This document shows, piece by piece, positions 45,579-53,751 of a stretch of 64,000 nucleotides of DNA; positions within the stretch are counted from its first letter, which is position 1; each line of letters opens with the position of its first letter. A model generated the notes under the pieces. The model saw nothing but the letters and a program-made list of their open reading frames with translations. It ran no database searches and was not told the origin of the DNA. The position numbers and the translations under genes were made by a program. This DNA is from Clostridia bacterium (lineage in GTDB: Bacteria > Bacillota > Clostridia > Oscillospirales > Acutalibacteraceae), in assembly GCA_017503785.1 (NCBI GenBank), contig JAFVSK010000004.1:18572-82571 (forward strand), read 5' to 3'.

Positions 45579-45950
45579 TTATTTTCTGCAGTAGGCGGTG
45601 ATGGCTTGGCTGATGAATGCGGCGGTGCCAGTGGCGTGTTTGTCGATGTTGTTCTTGAAACGTTCGTCTGTGACGTACATTTGGCCGAGACCGGCGAGGA
45701 TTTTGTTGGTGCAGGTGTAGTAGTTCTCGGTGATATAGTTTTGCAGTTCCTTTACTAAGGTCTGTGCTTCGGTCGAGTCAGCCGTGTGTCCGACTTTCAT
45801 ACACGCGGCGAATTTGGCGAGGACGGTCATCAGTCCGTCGGTGACGGCTTTCCATTTCTCTTTGCTGTAGTTTGCGGTCTTTTCTGAGTGTTCTTTGTAG
45901 GCCTTAGTATCGCCCCAGCGTTGTTTGACTTCTAAATCGTAATTGTTCAT
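45579..45950 (-). CDS. TipAS-domain protein, truncated TipA-like
   Basis: 123 residues: NYDLEVKQRWGDTKAYKEHSEKTANY, MTVLAKFAACMKVGH and LQNYITENYYTC followed by LAGLGQMYVTDERFKNNIDKHATGTAAFISQAITAY. This is the ligand-binding TipAS domain that, in the MerR-type regulator TipA, captures thiopeptide antibiotics. The MerR DNA-binding domain is missing, as in the natural short TipAS form. It may act as a drug-sequestering protein. Fragments of a near copy lie at 53,436-53,527. A hairpin (AGCCTCCAC/GTGGAGGCT) follows its stop. Confidence 0.85.
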   Translation of the reverse strand: MNNYDLEVKQRWGDTKAYKEHSEKTANYSKEKWKAVTDGLMTVLAKFAACMKVGHTADSTEAQTLVKELQNYITENYYTCTNKILAGLGQMYVTDERFKNNIDKHATGTAAFISQAITAYCRK

Positions 45951-45979
45951 ATTTCCGTCTCCTAACCGACACTATTCTT

Positions 45980-46921
45980 TTAGTGTTGGACCTTATAACT
46001 ATATATCTGCTTTGCTATTTCACATAATTCTTTAATGGTTTCAAAGCAGAGCGGTATTTCCTTTTTATAATTTTCGAAAGGCTTTGCAAAATCTATTTCC
46101 GGGATTCTTTTTCTGATTGCGGCAGATTTGCCTGTTTTAACAACCGATATGCCTTTCGCCGTAAAATCGCCAAATATCTTTGCCAATTCTTTTTCCAAAT
46201 CAACAATTTTATCTGCCGCACCCAAAATGGTCATATCGGCGTATCCGACCTCTGATTTGTGATAGATAAACATATCATCGAGAATTGTCTTAAAATGTGG
46301 CCATCTTGCATTTATCCCTTTGGGTCCGCGCTTGCTGACAAGCCATAAATCAGGATAGTGTTCTTCCTTATATGTAATATATTTATCCCAAAATTCTGTT
46401 ACAGCCGCATTTACAATCACCTGATAACCATGCTTCTGTTTGTAAATAGCTTGTTCAATTTGCTGCGTTTTGAAAATTGACCGATTATCTTCTTTTGAGC
46501 GGAAATATTCAAGGCATTCTTCGTAAGTAATCTTGTTGGGATATTTTTGCGCTTCTTCATTTTCCTCAAGATATTTTTGGGGCGCAATGATAAAAACAAA
46601 AAAGTCTTTGTAATCACCGTTTTGCTTTCCTATTTCACCACGAGCGATGTATCTTCCTGACTGATTTGGCATGGCGATGGCATCGATTTTATCTTCGATT
46701 AAAAGACCATATTTATTACCACTTTTCTCGACGATAACCGTCATGTCGGATTCGCCATATTCGACATCGACTTTCGATTGCTCTACGGAGCAAACCGTTG
46801 CATCCGGCAAATTTATTTTTGAGAGAAAGATATTCAAAAATTCTTGCGAACTTACCATTTCTTCGAGAAATAATAAATCCATATCTCTTTCAGAAACATC
46901 ACTAAATCTGCATTCGATCAT
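45980..46921 (-). CDS. PD-(D/E)XK nuclease superfamily-like protein
   Basis: 313 residues from ATG 46921 (AGGTGGAGG upstream). The N-terminal half shows VDVEYGESDMTVIVEKSGNKYGLLIEDKIDAIAMPNQSGRYIARGE (about 52-96): an acidic residue before the strand pair and an E-x-K core with a following Q, the layout of PD-(D/E)XK nucleases of the PDDEXK_4-like type. The C-terminal half (about 170-313) is unrecognised, with WPHFKTILDDMFIYHKSEVGYADMTI. Often found in defence islands. Nuclease activity is inferred. Confidence 0.7.
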   Translation of the reverse strand: MIECRFSDVSERDMDLLFLEEMVSSQEFLNIFLSKINLPDATVCSVEQSKVDVEYGESDMTVIVEKSGNKYGLLIEDKIDAIAMPNQSGRYIARGEIGKQNGDYKDFFVFIIAPQKYLEENEEAQKYPNKITYEECLEYFRSKEDNRSIFKTQQIEQAIYKQKHGYQVIVNAAVTEFWDKYITYKEEHYPDLWLVSKRGPKGINARWPHFKTILDDMFIYHKSEVGYADMTILGAADKIVDLEKELAKIFGDFTAKGISVVKTGKSAAIRKRIPEIDFAKPFENYKKEIPLCFETIKELCEIAKQIYSYKVQH

Positions 46922-46946
46922 ATAAACCTCCACCTAAATGGCGCTC

Positions 46947-47342
46947 TTATTTCACAATCTCATACGGCCAGTCGATGATGCCGCCGAATTCTTTGACGTT
47001 GGTGTAACCGAGTTTAACCAGTTCTTCGGAGGCGATCTTACTCCGTCTGCCGCTGCGGCAATAGACGAGAATCAGCTGTTCCTTATTGGGTAGTTCCTTT
47101 TCGGCACGGTCGGCAACCTCGTATTCGGGGACGAGGATCGCATCCGCAATGTGCCCTTCGGCAAATTCTTCGTCGGTGCGGGCATCGATTATGATGTAAT
47201 CCTTTTCGGTGTCCATAATCGCCTTTGCCTCTTGGGGCGTGATTTGCTCATAGGAATTGGCGCCACCATCGGAACAAGCGGTCATTCCAAAGAGAGAAAG
47301 CGAAATACAAAGCATAATGATCAATCCTTTAAGTTTTCTCAT
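46947..47342 (-). CDS. Rhodanese-domain lipoprotein
   Basis: Extracytoplasmic sulfurtransferase-fold protein. 131 residues: signal peptide with lipobox MTAC (Cys23) and a single rhodanese domain with IIIDARTDEEFAEGHIADAILVP and the active-site loop YCRSGRRSKIASEEL (Cys persulfide site). Substrates are unknown; redox or sulfur handling at the cell surface is likely. It starts 1 nt after the isochorismatase stop, so the two genes form a pair. Confidence 0.9.
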   Translation of the reverse strand: MRKLKGLIIMLCISLSLFGMTACSDGGANSYEQITPQEAKAIMDTEKDYIIIDARTDEEFAEGHIADAILVPEYEVADRAEKELPNKEQLILVYCRSGRRSKIASEELVKLGYTNVKEFGGIIDWPYEIVK

Positions 47343-47343
47343 A

Positions 47344-47844
47344 TTATACCACTTCCACCTGACACATTTGCATCGTTTTCAGGGCGGCCTCGTGGCTCTC
47401 GGGGGTAACACCGGCACAGCAAGCGGAATCGACCTTCACCTGCGCATCAGGGAAAGTTGCTTTGATGATGAGCGCATTGGAAACCACGCAGATATCGGTG
47501 CAAAGACCGATCAGTTCCACGTTTTCGAGGGTTTCCTTGTTCCAATGGGGCCAGCCGAAATTGGGTTTATCAATGATCTTCGCGCCCTCGACGTAAAGAT
47601 CGTCGGCAATTTCCCAACCTTTTGTGCCCTTGATACAGTGCGGAACAGGAAGATGTTTGCCCTCTGTGGTATCGAGATAGTTTTCAAAATGGGTATCTCT
47701 TGTGAAAATGATCTCATCGCCGTTTTGGACATATTCCTCTATCTTCGCCTTAACCTTGGGGACGATGGCGACCGCCTCTTTGGTGCCGAGTGCCATATCA
47801 ATAAAATCGTTTTGCATATCGACGACGATCAACGTTTTTTTCAT
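47344..47844 (-). CDS. Isochorismatase-family cysteine hydrolase, nicotinamidase-like
   Basis: 166 residues: LIVVDMQNDFIDMALGTKEA (catalytic Asp9), DTHFENYLDTTEGKHLPVPHCIKGTKGWEI (metal His and nicotinamidase-like loop, with the conserved Lys close by), and ELIGLCTDICVVSNALIIKA (nucleophile Cys in CTDICV). The PHCIKGTKGW block is typical of nicotinamidases (PncA), making nicotinamide to nicotinate the best guess. Confidence 0.88.
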   Translation of the reverse strand: MKKTLIVVDMQNDFIDMALGTKEAVAIVPKVKAKIEEYVQNGDEIIFTRDTHFENYLDTTEGKHLPVPHCIKGTKGWEIADDLYVEGAKIIDKPNFGWPHWNKETLENVELIGLCTDICVVSNALIIKATFPDAQVKVDSACCAGVTPESHEAALKTMQMCQVEVV

Positions 47845-47871
47845 CGTTAGACCTCCTAATGAAATGATGAT

Positions 47872-48387
47872 TTATGCTCTGACTCTATCATTTTTGTAGA
47901 CGGTTTTTAGACCGTTGTTTTCGGTGAACACATAGCAGAACCCGCGATAAATCAAGATAACACTATCGCCGTATTCCTGCTCTTTTTCTTCGATGATTCC
48001 TCGTTCGGATTTCATCAGTTGCAGCTTACTTTTGCCAAATTGGTAAGCTTCAAAAGCGAGTTCTTCCATTCTGTACGAATCGTTGATACCCATTCGCTCA
48101 TACATACGCTCGCGTGCATGGTTGGTTAGGTAAAGAGGATTTTCTCGAATATCCAAAAATCCTTCTTCACTATACAAATCAGTTTTATAACATTTTACAT
48201 TATAGTAGCGATTATATTTGCCTTGTCTGTTTCTGCCGACCTCATTATAACCTTGCCGGTTATAGCCCTCGCTATCATACTCAGATACTCTCGGTTTTTT
48301 AGGAGTGGATTTCGGCTTCCGTTTAAATAGCGGTATCAAACACAGGAATATCGCTATGAAAAGTAATAGGATCGGTAAGTATTCCAC
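47872..48387 (-). CDS. Membrane-anchored protein with YDxxGYN-type repeats
   Basis: About 171 residues if it starts at GTG 48387, which has AAGAGGTGA 5 nt upstream; an ATG 12 codons earlier lacks a site. One N-terminal membrane helix (YLPILLLFIAIFLCLIPLF), then a basic linker. A short repeat follows with the pattern YDSEGYNRQGYNEVGRNRQG, and a C-terminal domain has NHARERMYERMGINDSYRMEELAFEAYQFGKSK and VILIYRGFCYVFTENNGLKTVYKND. The domain end recalls small toxin-like/DUF4258-type folds; this is tentative. Function unknown. Confidence 0.65.
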   Translation of the reverse strand: MEYLPILLLFIAIFLCLIPLFKRKPKSTPKKPRVSEYDSEGYNRQGYNEVGRNRQGKYNRYYNVKCYKTDLYSEEGFLDIRENPLYLTNHARERMYERMGINDSYRMEELAFEAYQFGKSKLQLMKSERGIIEEKEQEYGDSVILIYRGFCYVFTENNGLKTVYKNDRVRA

Positions 48388-48476
48388 GTTGTTCACCTCT
48401 TGAATCGTTTCCGGAACTCCCATGCGTTTTTGTTTGATTTATTATATCACACGTCCATAAAATTTTCTACCGCTAT

Positions 48477-48507
48477 ATTAAAAGCGGCAGAGATTTCTCT
48501 CTGCCGC
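48477..48507 (-). terminator. Terminator of the TnpV-DUF6809 pair
   Basis: On the minus strand a perfect 10-bp stem GCGGCAGAGA / TCTCTGCCGC followed by TTTTAATA. Confidence 0.85.
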
Positions 48508-48514
48508 CTTGACT

Positions 48515-48883
48515 TTAAGCGTATATCAGTTCGTGGTTGATGATTTCGGTGGCGCGGTGGCGGATGTTGTTCATCCGGCGCACCCATTCGAGTTGGTTTT
48601 CTGCTTTGAGTTGTTCGGTGATGCCCTCATCGGTTTTCATTTGATTGACCAGCTCAGAAAACATTTCTTCTGCATGTTGGTTGATTTCAGCGAGGTGGTC
48701 GTAGAGGGTGCCGGTTACTATCAATTTGGTGTGTAGAAGTTTTTTGTGTTCGCGGATGTAGGCGAGATAGCGTTCGCCCCAGATACCGATGTTTTTTTCG
48801 GGGAGTTTTAGGCAAGGGATGTAATAATCGCCGTCGCGTTCGTACCATAAGCTGTTGGTTTCGTCGTAGATGTATTGTTCCAT
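48515..48883 (-). CDS. TnpV-family transposon-encoded protein
   Basis: 122 residues from ATG 48883 (AGGAGG upstream; a longer reading runs into the neighbour and is rejected). MEQYIYDETNSLWYERDGDYYIPCL, NIGIWGERYLAYIREHKKLLHTKLIVTGTLYDHLAEINQHAEE and a C-terminal RRMNNIRHRATEIINHELIY match TnpV proteins of Tn4451-type and other clostridial mobilisable elements. TnpV's role in transposition is not defined. It starts 2 nt after the DUF6809 gene. Confidence 0.88.
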   Translation of the reverse strand: MEQYIYDETNSLWYERDGDYYIPCLKLPEKNIGIWGERYLAYIREHKKLLHTKLIVTGTLYDHLAEINQHAEEMFSELVNQMKTDEGITEQLKAENQLEWVRRMNNIRHRATEIINHELIYA

Positions 48884-48885
48884 CG

Positions 48886-49188
48886 TTACGCCTCCTTTAA
48901 CAGATCGGTGAATGGTGAGTCTTCGGACACGAAGGTGTCGTAGGTGAAGTTGGCGCCGAGGCGGAATCCCATAATGAAACTGTCGAGATTGGATTCGCCG
49001 TTGACCACACCCCACGCGTTGCAAAAGTCAAGGAACTTCTTTTTACTTTCGCCCGAGAGGTGCTCGGTTAAAAAGTCCTCGTTTAGCATCAACACCTCCA
49101 TTTGTTTTTGCACCGTTTTGTTCTGCTTGGTGCTACGCGCCTGCGGATCGAGATTGCCGTAATAAAACTCTTCAATAAATTTAGCCAT
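48886..49188 (-). CDS. DUF6809-family protein, transposon-associated
   Basis: 100 residues from ATG 49188 (AGGAGGTAA upstream). MAKFIEEFYYGNLDPQARST, VQKQMEVLMLNEDFLTEHLSGESKKKFLDFCNAW and NLDSFIMGFRLGANFTYDTF match a small helical family that accompanies TnpV in Clostridia elements. No biochemical function is known. With TnpV it marks a mobile-element relic in the island. Confidence 0.82.
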   Translation of the reverse strand: MAKFIEEFYYGNLDPQARSTKQNKTVQKQMEVLMLNEDFLTEHLSGESKKKFLDFCNAWGVVNGESNLDSFIMGFRLGANFTYDTFVSEDSPFTDLLKEA

Positions 49189-49294
49189 AAAATTACCTCC
49201 TTTGCCTATATTGTAGCAAAGGAGGTTTCCTTTTACGAATGTGCGAAATTGAAATCGGCACATGCCTCTAACATGTTCAGTTTGTGAATAGCGA

Positions 49295-50047
49295 TTACAC
49301 TTCTGAAGCAGTAATATCAATAAGCGTCAACTTTTCAATTTTCCCTTTTGCAGTTGCTATGATTTCGTATGCTCCATCGTGTAGTGTTCTGACACGAACT
49401 TTTAGTTTGCCGCCTCTTGTTCTTTCCAAACCAACAATTTGACACTGATCTCTATTAATATTAGTCATTTTTTGAAAGTTTACATAAAATCGTTTGGCTC
49501 GCAAATATAACGTTCGCCGCCGGCTACGAAAAATCTGAGGATCGCTTTTTTTGAATAGGATTTTCCACAATTTAGACAACAAGTACTTTCCAGTTTCAAA
49601 AATAGCGCTTCCTACTACTCCTGCCAAAATAGGGTCATTTTGTATTAAAGCGATTATCGCTCCAAAACTACTTGCACCGCGCTCGTATCGTGAAATTTTG
49701 TAAAAATAGCATTTGCGAATATCTGGGTAAAAAGCCGAATCGGTATTACCGGGATCATATTCTTGTATTCTCAAAATCGTAGGTTCTGCAGTTGTGACTA
49801 CTTCTGTCTTTGCCAAAGGAATCATCCTGATTTTATCAATGAGCTCTTGTTCAAATTCTCCAAAGCAGAAAATATCCCAAAAAGCAAGATTTTGTCCAAC
49901 CTCTAAATTCGACCAAAAAAGATCGTATATTTCCAGAAGATTATCGATTTCTGGAACAGTCATCTCCGTTTCTATAATATCCGAAAAAAGAAGTTGACGC
50001 ATTTCCGTGTCTAAGTCTTCAGAGTAAACCGAAAATAATATTTTCAT
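49295..50047 (-). CDS. Hypothetical protein
   Basis: 250 residues, no recognised family. An N-terminal ~100 residues are acidic and helical (MKILFSVYSEDLDTEMRQLL). A hydrophobic segment at about 130-160 (SSFGAIIALIQNDPILAGVVGSAIFETGKYLLSKLW) may be a membrane or hydrophobic hairpin. A basic stretch (RSRRRTLYLRAKRFYV) and a C-terminal beta-like region (GGKLKVRVRTLHDGAYEIIATAKGKIEKL) follow. AT-rich like other island genes. It is the last gene before the tRNA remnant at 50,184. Confidence 0.6.
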   Translation of the reverse strand: MKILFSVYSEDLDTEMRQLLFSDIIETEMTVPEIDNLLEIYDLFWSNLEVGQNLAFWDIFCFGEFEQELIDKIRMIPLAKTEVVTTAEPTILRIQEYDPGNTDSAFYPDIRKCYFYKISRYERGASSFGAIIALIQNDPILAGVVGSAIFETGKYLLSKLWKILFKKSDPQIFRSRRRTLYLRAKRFYVNFQKMTNINRDQCQIVGLERTRGGKLKVRVRTLHDGAYEIIATAKGKIEKLTLIDITASEV

Positions 50048-50137
50048 TATGATAACCTCATTTGAACATCTTTTAAAATTTGGGGAAACATCCCTTTGGA
50101 TTGGTATTATACCATATTTTTACAATCTCTGCAACGC

Positions 50138-50180
50138 AAAACACCGCTCCTGTAGGAATTTCCTACGGGAGCGGTGTTTT
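50138..50180. terminator. Long palindromic hairpin at the right island boundary
   Basis: A 20-bp stem (one wobble), AAAACACCGCTCC...GTAGGA with TCCTAC...GGAGCGGTGTTTT, loop AATT. Its A/T ends make it a bidirectional terminator for the convergent space. Confidence 0.8.
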
Positions 50181-50183
50181 GTC

Positions 50184-50246
<63 letters not shown>

Positions 50247-50933
50247 TTATTTTTGTTGACACATGGTAATCAGTTCGTCGAAGAGCGGATCGGTATTCGG
50301 GGCGATGGGCGGTGTGGGGAAATCACCGCGCATACGTTCGGGGTGGAACTGAAAACCGAACACGGGATAGGATTTGTGCTCAAAGGCTTCCACCACACCG
50401 TCGGGAGAGATGGCGGTGGGGATCAAATCAGGGGCCAGGGTGGTAACGCGCACGTTGTGCAGACTGTTAACCGTCATTTCGTTGCCGTACAATCGGTGCA
50501 ACAGCGAACCATCTTTGAGGGCAACGGTGTGCACGGTGCAGTTATGCTCCACACCGAGTTTCAGACGGAAATCGCCTTCGATTTCTCCTCCGAGGGCGGT
50601 GTTGAACTGCTGAAATCCTTGGCAGATAGCGAAAATGGGTTTCCCGCTTTGCATAAACGCACGCATCATTTTGTGCTCACGCGTAATGCGCTCGACTTGC
50701 ATCGGGTAGAGTGATAGCTTCGCATCGGGTGTAAATTCGTGTGTGCCCGTGAAAATGCAACCGTCGGCCAAGGCAATATAGTCTTCAAAGGCATCTTCGT
50801 ACAGATCCATAACGGGGATACCACCCGCCGCCGTTACGGCGGCGGTGTAGGTCTTGTTGAGCATACGGCTTGGTTTGCGGAACAGGGGATCGTAGGCGGG
50901 ACCGCCGGTGATCAGAATAACAGGTCGTTTCAT
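50247..50933 (-). CDS. Class I glutamine amidotransferase-like hydrolase (peptidase C26)
   Basis: 228 residues of the gamma-glutamyl-gamma-aminobutyrate hydrolase (PuuD-like) family. The nucleophile is Cys104 in FAICQGFQQFN, and the His-Glu of the triad are in FGFQFHPERM. VILITGGPAYDPLFRKPSRMLN at the start differs from PuuD but keeps the strand. It should hydrolyse a gamma-glutamyl amide; the substrate is unknown. Its ATG overlaps the stop of the upstream paralogue by 4 nt, so the two products probably work together. Confidence 0.88.
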   Translation of the reverse strand: MKRPVILITGGPAYDPLFRKPSRMLNKTYTAAVTAAGGIPVMDLYEDAFEDYIALADGCIFTGTHEFTPDAKLSLYPMQVERITREHKMMRAFMQSGKPIFAICQGFQQFNTALGGEIEGDFRLKLGVEHNCTVHTVALKDGSLLHRLYGNEMTVNSLHNVRVTTLAPDLIPTAISPDGVVEAFEHKSYPVFGFQFHPERMRGDFPTPPIAPNTDPLFDELITMCQQK

Positions 50934-51610
50934 CGCACACCCTCCTTACACAGCGACACGAAGTATGAAAAGAGCGCGTTACCGCTTTCTTCGTGTTGCG
51001 GGTGCCACTGTACGCCAAACGCGGGCAGCGTTTCGTGCGCGGCGGCTTCCACAACGTCACCTGCCGTTGCAATAGCAATAAGGCCGTTGCCAAGCTCTTT
51101 GATAGCTTGGTGGTGGCAACTGTTGACCTCGTTGGGCAGCAGAGTCGATAGCGCGCCCGTCGTGGTGATGGTGAGCGGGTGTTCTATGTAACCGAAAACA
51201 CCGTTCTCATCGGTGCGGCGGTGATTATCGATGTGGTGGTGTAGGGTGCCGCCGAGCACGGCATTAAGCACCTGCAACCCACGGCCTATACCAAAAATGG
51301 GTTTGCCTGTTTGCAGAAACAAACGGCAGAGTTCAAATTCGAAAGCTTCGCGTGACAAACTGAGAGTGCTCGGCAGTGCTTCGCCCTTGGCATATACGTC
51401 ACCGTATCGACCATAGTGAAGGTCGGTGCCGCCCGTAAGCAGAAGTCCGTCGCCCAAAGATTCGTACACGTGCGGATGCGTGGCGTCGAGCGCTACCAAC
51501 GGCAGACCGCCTGCGTTACCCACGGCAGTGCCGTAGTCGCACGGAATCATAAAATGAGGAATGTTATTGGCGTACCCCTCTTCGCTGACAAGAATAATTT
51601 TAGGCTTCAT
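50930..51610 (-). CDS. GATase-like paralogue lacking the catalytic Cys
   Basis: 226 residues from ATG 51610 (GAGGTGATT upstream). The same fold as its neighbour (DGLLLTGGTDLHYGRYGD, PIFGIGRGLQVLNAVLGG, FGVQWHPQHEES). However, the nucleophile position reads GIGRG instead of GICRG: codon 109 is GGC (51286-51284) where TGC is expected. His is retained in QWHPQ. It is therefore probably catalytically dead and may serve as a partner or regulator of the intact enzyme encoded next. A single T to G change would explain it. Confidence 0.85.
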   Translation of the reverse strand: MKPKIILVSEEGYANNIPHFMIPCDYGTAVGNAGGLPLVALDATHPHVYESLGDGLLLTGGTDLHYGRYGDVYAKGEALPSTLSLSREAFEFELCRLFLQTGKPIFGIGRGLQVLNAVLGGTLHHHIDNHRRTDENGVFGYIEHPLTITTTGALSTLLPNEVNSCHHQAIKELGNGLIAIATAGDVVEAAAHETLPAFGVQWHPQHEESGNALFSYFVSLCKEGVR

Positions 51611-51813
51611 ATAATCACCTCGGGTTGAGTATAGCAGAGACCATAGAAAAAAGCAAGAATCTTTGATCTCACTTAAAAAGGACAGAAGCATAAGCGTTCG
51701 AGAGACGTTAAGTGCATGTAGACGGCAAAAGAAATCGACAACCTATAAAAAGCCGGACAGAGCGCAAACTGTGCGTAGTTGGGTCAATTGAATTGAAGAA
51801 CAATTTGCAAAAT

Positions 51814-51842
51814 AAAAGAGGACGGCAAAGCCGTCCTCTTTT
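51814..51842. terminator. Terminator downstream of the GH30 gene
   Basis: A 13-bp perfect stem AAAAGAGGACGGC / GCCGTCCTCTTTT with a 3-nt loop, usable in both directions. The 51,611-51,813 interval holds no gene that I can support. Confidence 0.85.
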
Positions 51843-51924
51843 ACTGTTTTCCAAAAGTGAAAGGTGTTTATAAGCCGTTGCGCGGCTGATGTCACACAAG
51901 CGGGGGAACTCGGTGCAGACATCT

Positions 51925-53289
51925 TTACAGGATAACGGTCATAATAGCGTGGGGCTCCAGGGAGAGCTCGGTGCAGAGGTCTTCGTGGCGGACGATGACA
52001 GGCATCGCGCGGTCGGCGGTGTTCAGCACGACAAGCACCAGACTGCCGTCCGGGTTTTTGAACGCGATCGTATGCAAGTCCTCGGTATATTTTGTGGTTG
52101 CCGTGCGTACGGCACCGCGCTGAACGAATTTCGAGAAGTGTCCGATGGTGTAGTAGATCGGGGTGTAGACGAGTTCTTTCTTCTCGGTATCGTACAGGAC
52201 GGGGGCATAGCACCCCGCGGACTTGTCCTCGAACACCACACCCGCGCAGGCGACGGTCTTGTCGCTGCGGTTGTGGAACGGGCCGCCTTTTTCGCTCAGC
52301 AGCAGATTCCAGTCACAGAACGCGGCGGTGAAGTTGTTGAAATCTTCGCAGATCTCGACCCCGTAACGTTCGGCAAGGGTGAGCAGGTCGGCGGTGATGT
52401 TGCCGCAGTTTTCTGTGCTGACCAGCGGTTTGTTGTACCGTTCGTGCACGAGGCGCAGTCCCTCGAAATGATCGCCCGAATACCAGTGATGCGCTACGCC
52501 CCACACGCGCTCCTCCACCGTTTGGGAGGCGAAGATGTGCTTTGTGCGGTCGTAGACACGTTCTTTGTTGTGATCCCAGATCATGATCTTGAGGTCGGAG
52601 AGCCCCTCTTCGTCGAGCGCGGGGATGAGGTGCTGCTCGATAAATTCGCGTTCCTCCTCCGACGTGTAACTGCAGCTTTCCCACGACTGACGCGCGTTCG
52701 GCTCGTTTTGGATGGTGATTGCCGAGATGGTGACACCCTCGGCTGCCATCGCTTTGACGTATTTCGCGTAGTAGTGCGCCCACACGCGCTTATATTCTTC
52801 TTTCAATTCACCGCCGCGGGTGACGTCCTCGCTTTGCTTCATGTACGCAGGCGGACTCCAGGGAGAGGCGAACAGGATGATCTCCTCGCCGCAGAAGTTG
52901 ACAGCGTCCTTGATGAAGGGAATGACGTATTTCCGTTCACGGTCGATGGAGAAGGTGGACAGATCCTTGTCGCCGTTTTCGACGTAGGCGTAAATGTCGA
53001 GCGAGAAGTCGCAGGAATTGATGTGCGTTCTGCCAAAGTTGTAGGCGATACCGTGCTCGCGCGAGAAGTACTTTTCCAGAAAGTCCTGCTTCTGCGTAGG
53101 GGTGAGCAGGGAATAGTTGTATGCGGCGGACTCGGTGAACGCGCCGCCGAAGCCGATTACCGTTTGGTAATCGAACTCGTCGAACACGTTGACGATACCG
53201 TATTCGGCGGCGGGATCGTGGTTGCCGTTTTCGACAAATTCTTCCTCGAAATAGCGGTTTTGCGCGGGGATGGAACGAATAATTTTCAT
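51925..53289 (-). CDS. GH30 family glycoside hydrolase (glucosylceramidase-like)
   Basis: Retaining beta-glycosidase (beta-glucosylceramidase/beta-xylosidase or related beta-glucosidase activities occur in GH30). 454 residues from ATG 53289 (AAGGAG upstream). VIGFGGAFTESAAYN opens the barrel, the acid/base Glu196 is in TIQNEPNARQSWESC, the nucleophile Glu293 in PLVSTENCGN, and a C-terminal beta-sandwich (VLVVLNTADRAMPVIVRHED) follows. No signal peptide, so it acts on an imported glycoside. It has its own promoter and terminator. Confidence 0.92.
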   Translation of the reverse strand: MKIIRSIPAQNRYFEEEFVENGNHDPAAEYGIVNVFDEFDYQTVIGFGGAFTESAAYNYSLLTPTQKQDFLEKYFSREHGIAYNFGRTHINSCDFSLDIYAYVENGDKDLSTFSIDRERKYVIPFIKDAVNFCGEEIILFASPWSPPAYMKQSEDVTRGGELKEEYKRVWAHYYAKYVKAMAAEGVTISAITIQNEPNARQSWESCSYTSEEEREFIEQHLIPALDEEGLSDLKIMIWDHNKERVYDRTKHIFASQTVEERVWGVAHHWYSGDHFEGLRLVHERYNKPLVSTENCGNITADLLTLAERYGVEICEDFNNFTAAFCDWNLLLSEKGGPFHNRSDKTVACAGVVFEDKSAGCYAPVLYDTEKKELVYTPIYYTIGHFSKFVQRGAVRTATTKYTEDLHTIAFKNPDGSLVLVVLNTADRAMPVIVRHEDLCTELSLEPHAIMTVIL

Positions 53290-53362
53290 ACGACACACTC
53301 CTTGTTTTTTGCACGAATGATCTCAAAGCGGGCTGCGGTGCTCGCTTGCCTCGTCATTTTCT

Positions 53363-53392
53363 ATAGTACCAAATTTTTCCGGTGTATGACAA
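53363..53392 (-). promoter_or_regulatory. Promoter of the GH30 gene
   Basis: On the minus strand TTGTCA and TACTAT with an 18-nt spacer. Confidence 0.5.
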
Positions 53393-53435
53393 GGCGCTTT
53401 TCTTTCTTTTTTTGGACAATTTTTGCTGTGGTAAG

Positions 53436-53527
53436 CGTGTTTGTCGATGTTATTCTTGAAGCGCTCGCCGGCAACGCACATTTGACCGAGACCGGCGATG
53501 CAGGTGTAGTAGTTCTCGGTGATATAA
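53436..53527 (-). pseudogene. Degenerate TipAS-gene fragment
   Basis: The minus strand reads NYITENYYTCIAGLGQMCVAG then ERFKNNIDKHA, matching residues of the TipAS protein encoded at 45,579-45,950 but with four codons deleted (TNKIL reduced to I). Both ends run into unrelated sequence. The intact relative is 7.6 kb away and on the same strand. Confidence 0.8.
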
Positions 53528-53537
53528 TTCTTGCGTT

Positions 53538-53651
53538 TGTTGGGTGAGCGCTTGAGTGGCATTCAAAGGCCAGAGGTTAGATCTCGCTTATTTCTGCCAC
53601 CGGTTCGTCAAGTTTATTTTTTGTCTGTTCAATTTAAGTGGGTGTTTTTGT
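53538..53651 (+). pseudogene. Decayed tRNA-Ala copy with its downstream terminator
   Basis: TTGGGTGAGCGCTTGAGTGG, CATTCAAAGGCCAGAGG and ATCTCGCTTATTTCTGCCA match the tRNA at 27,946 with scattered substitutions that break the T stem. It continues into GGTTCGTCAAGTTTATTTT and AAGTGGGTGTTTTT, the diverged counterpart of the terminator region at 28,404-28,452. It marks the right limit of the tRNA-linked island. Confidence 0.85.
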
Positions 53652-53674
53652 TTGGGTGGGTTATGGTGTGAGCC

Positions 53675-53704
53675 TTGACAGCTTTTGGAATGGTACGATA
53701 TAAT
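53675..53704 (+). promoter_or_regulatory. Promoter of the DUF6472 gene
   Basis: A perfect TTGACA and TATAAT with an 18-nt spacer. Confidence 0.65.
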
Positions 53705-53751
53705 AAAAGAAAGGTTGCGTGAGCAATAGGCAGACGTGGGAGGAATGGTGA

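Noticed and set aside
51835-51925. Frame reading LCDISRATAYKHLSLLE like the C-terminal HTH of a resolvase
   Set aside because: Only about 25 codons overlap a terminator and no upstream or downstream continuation exists; too short to support.
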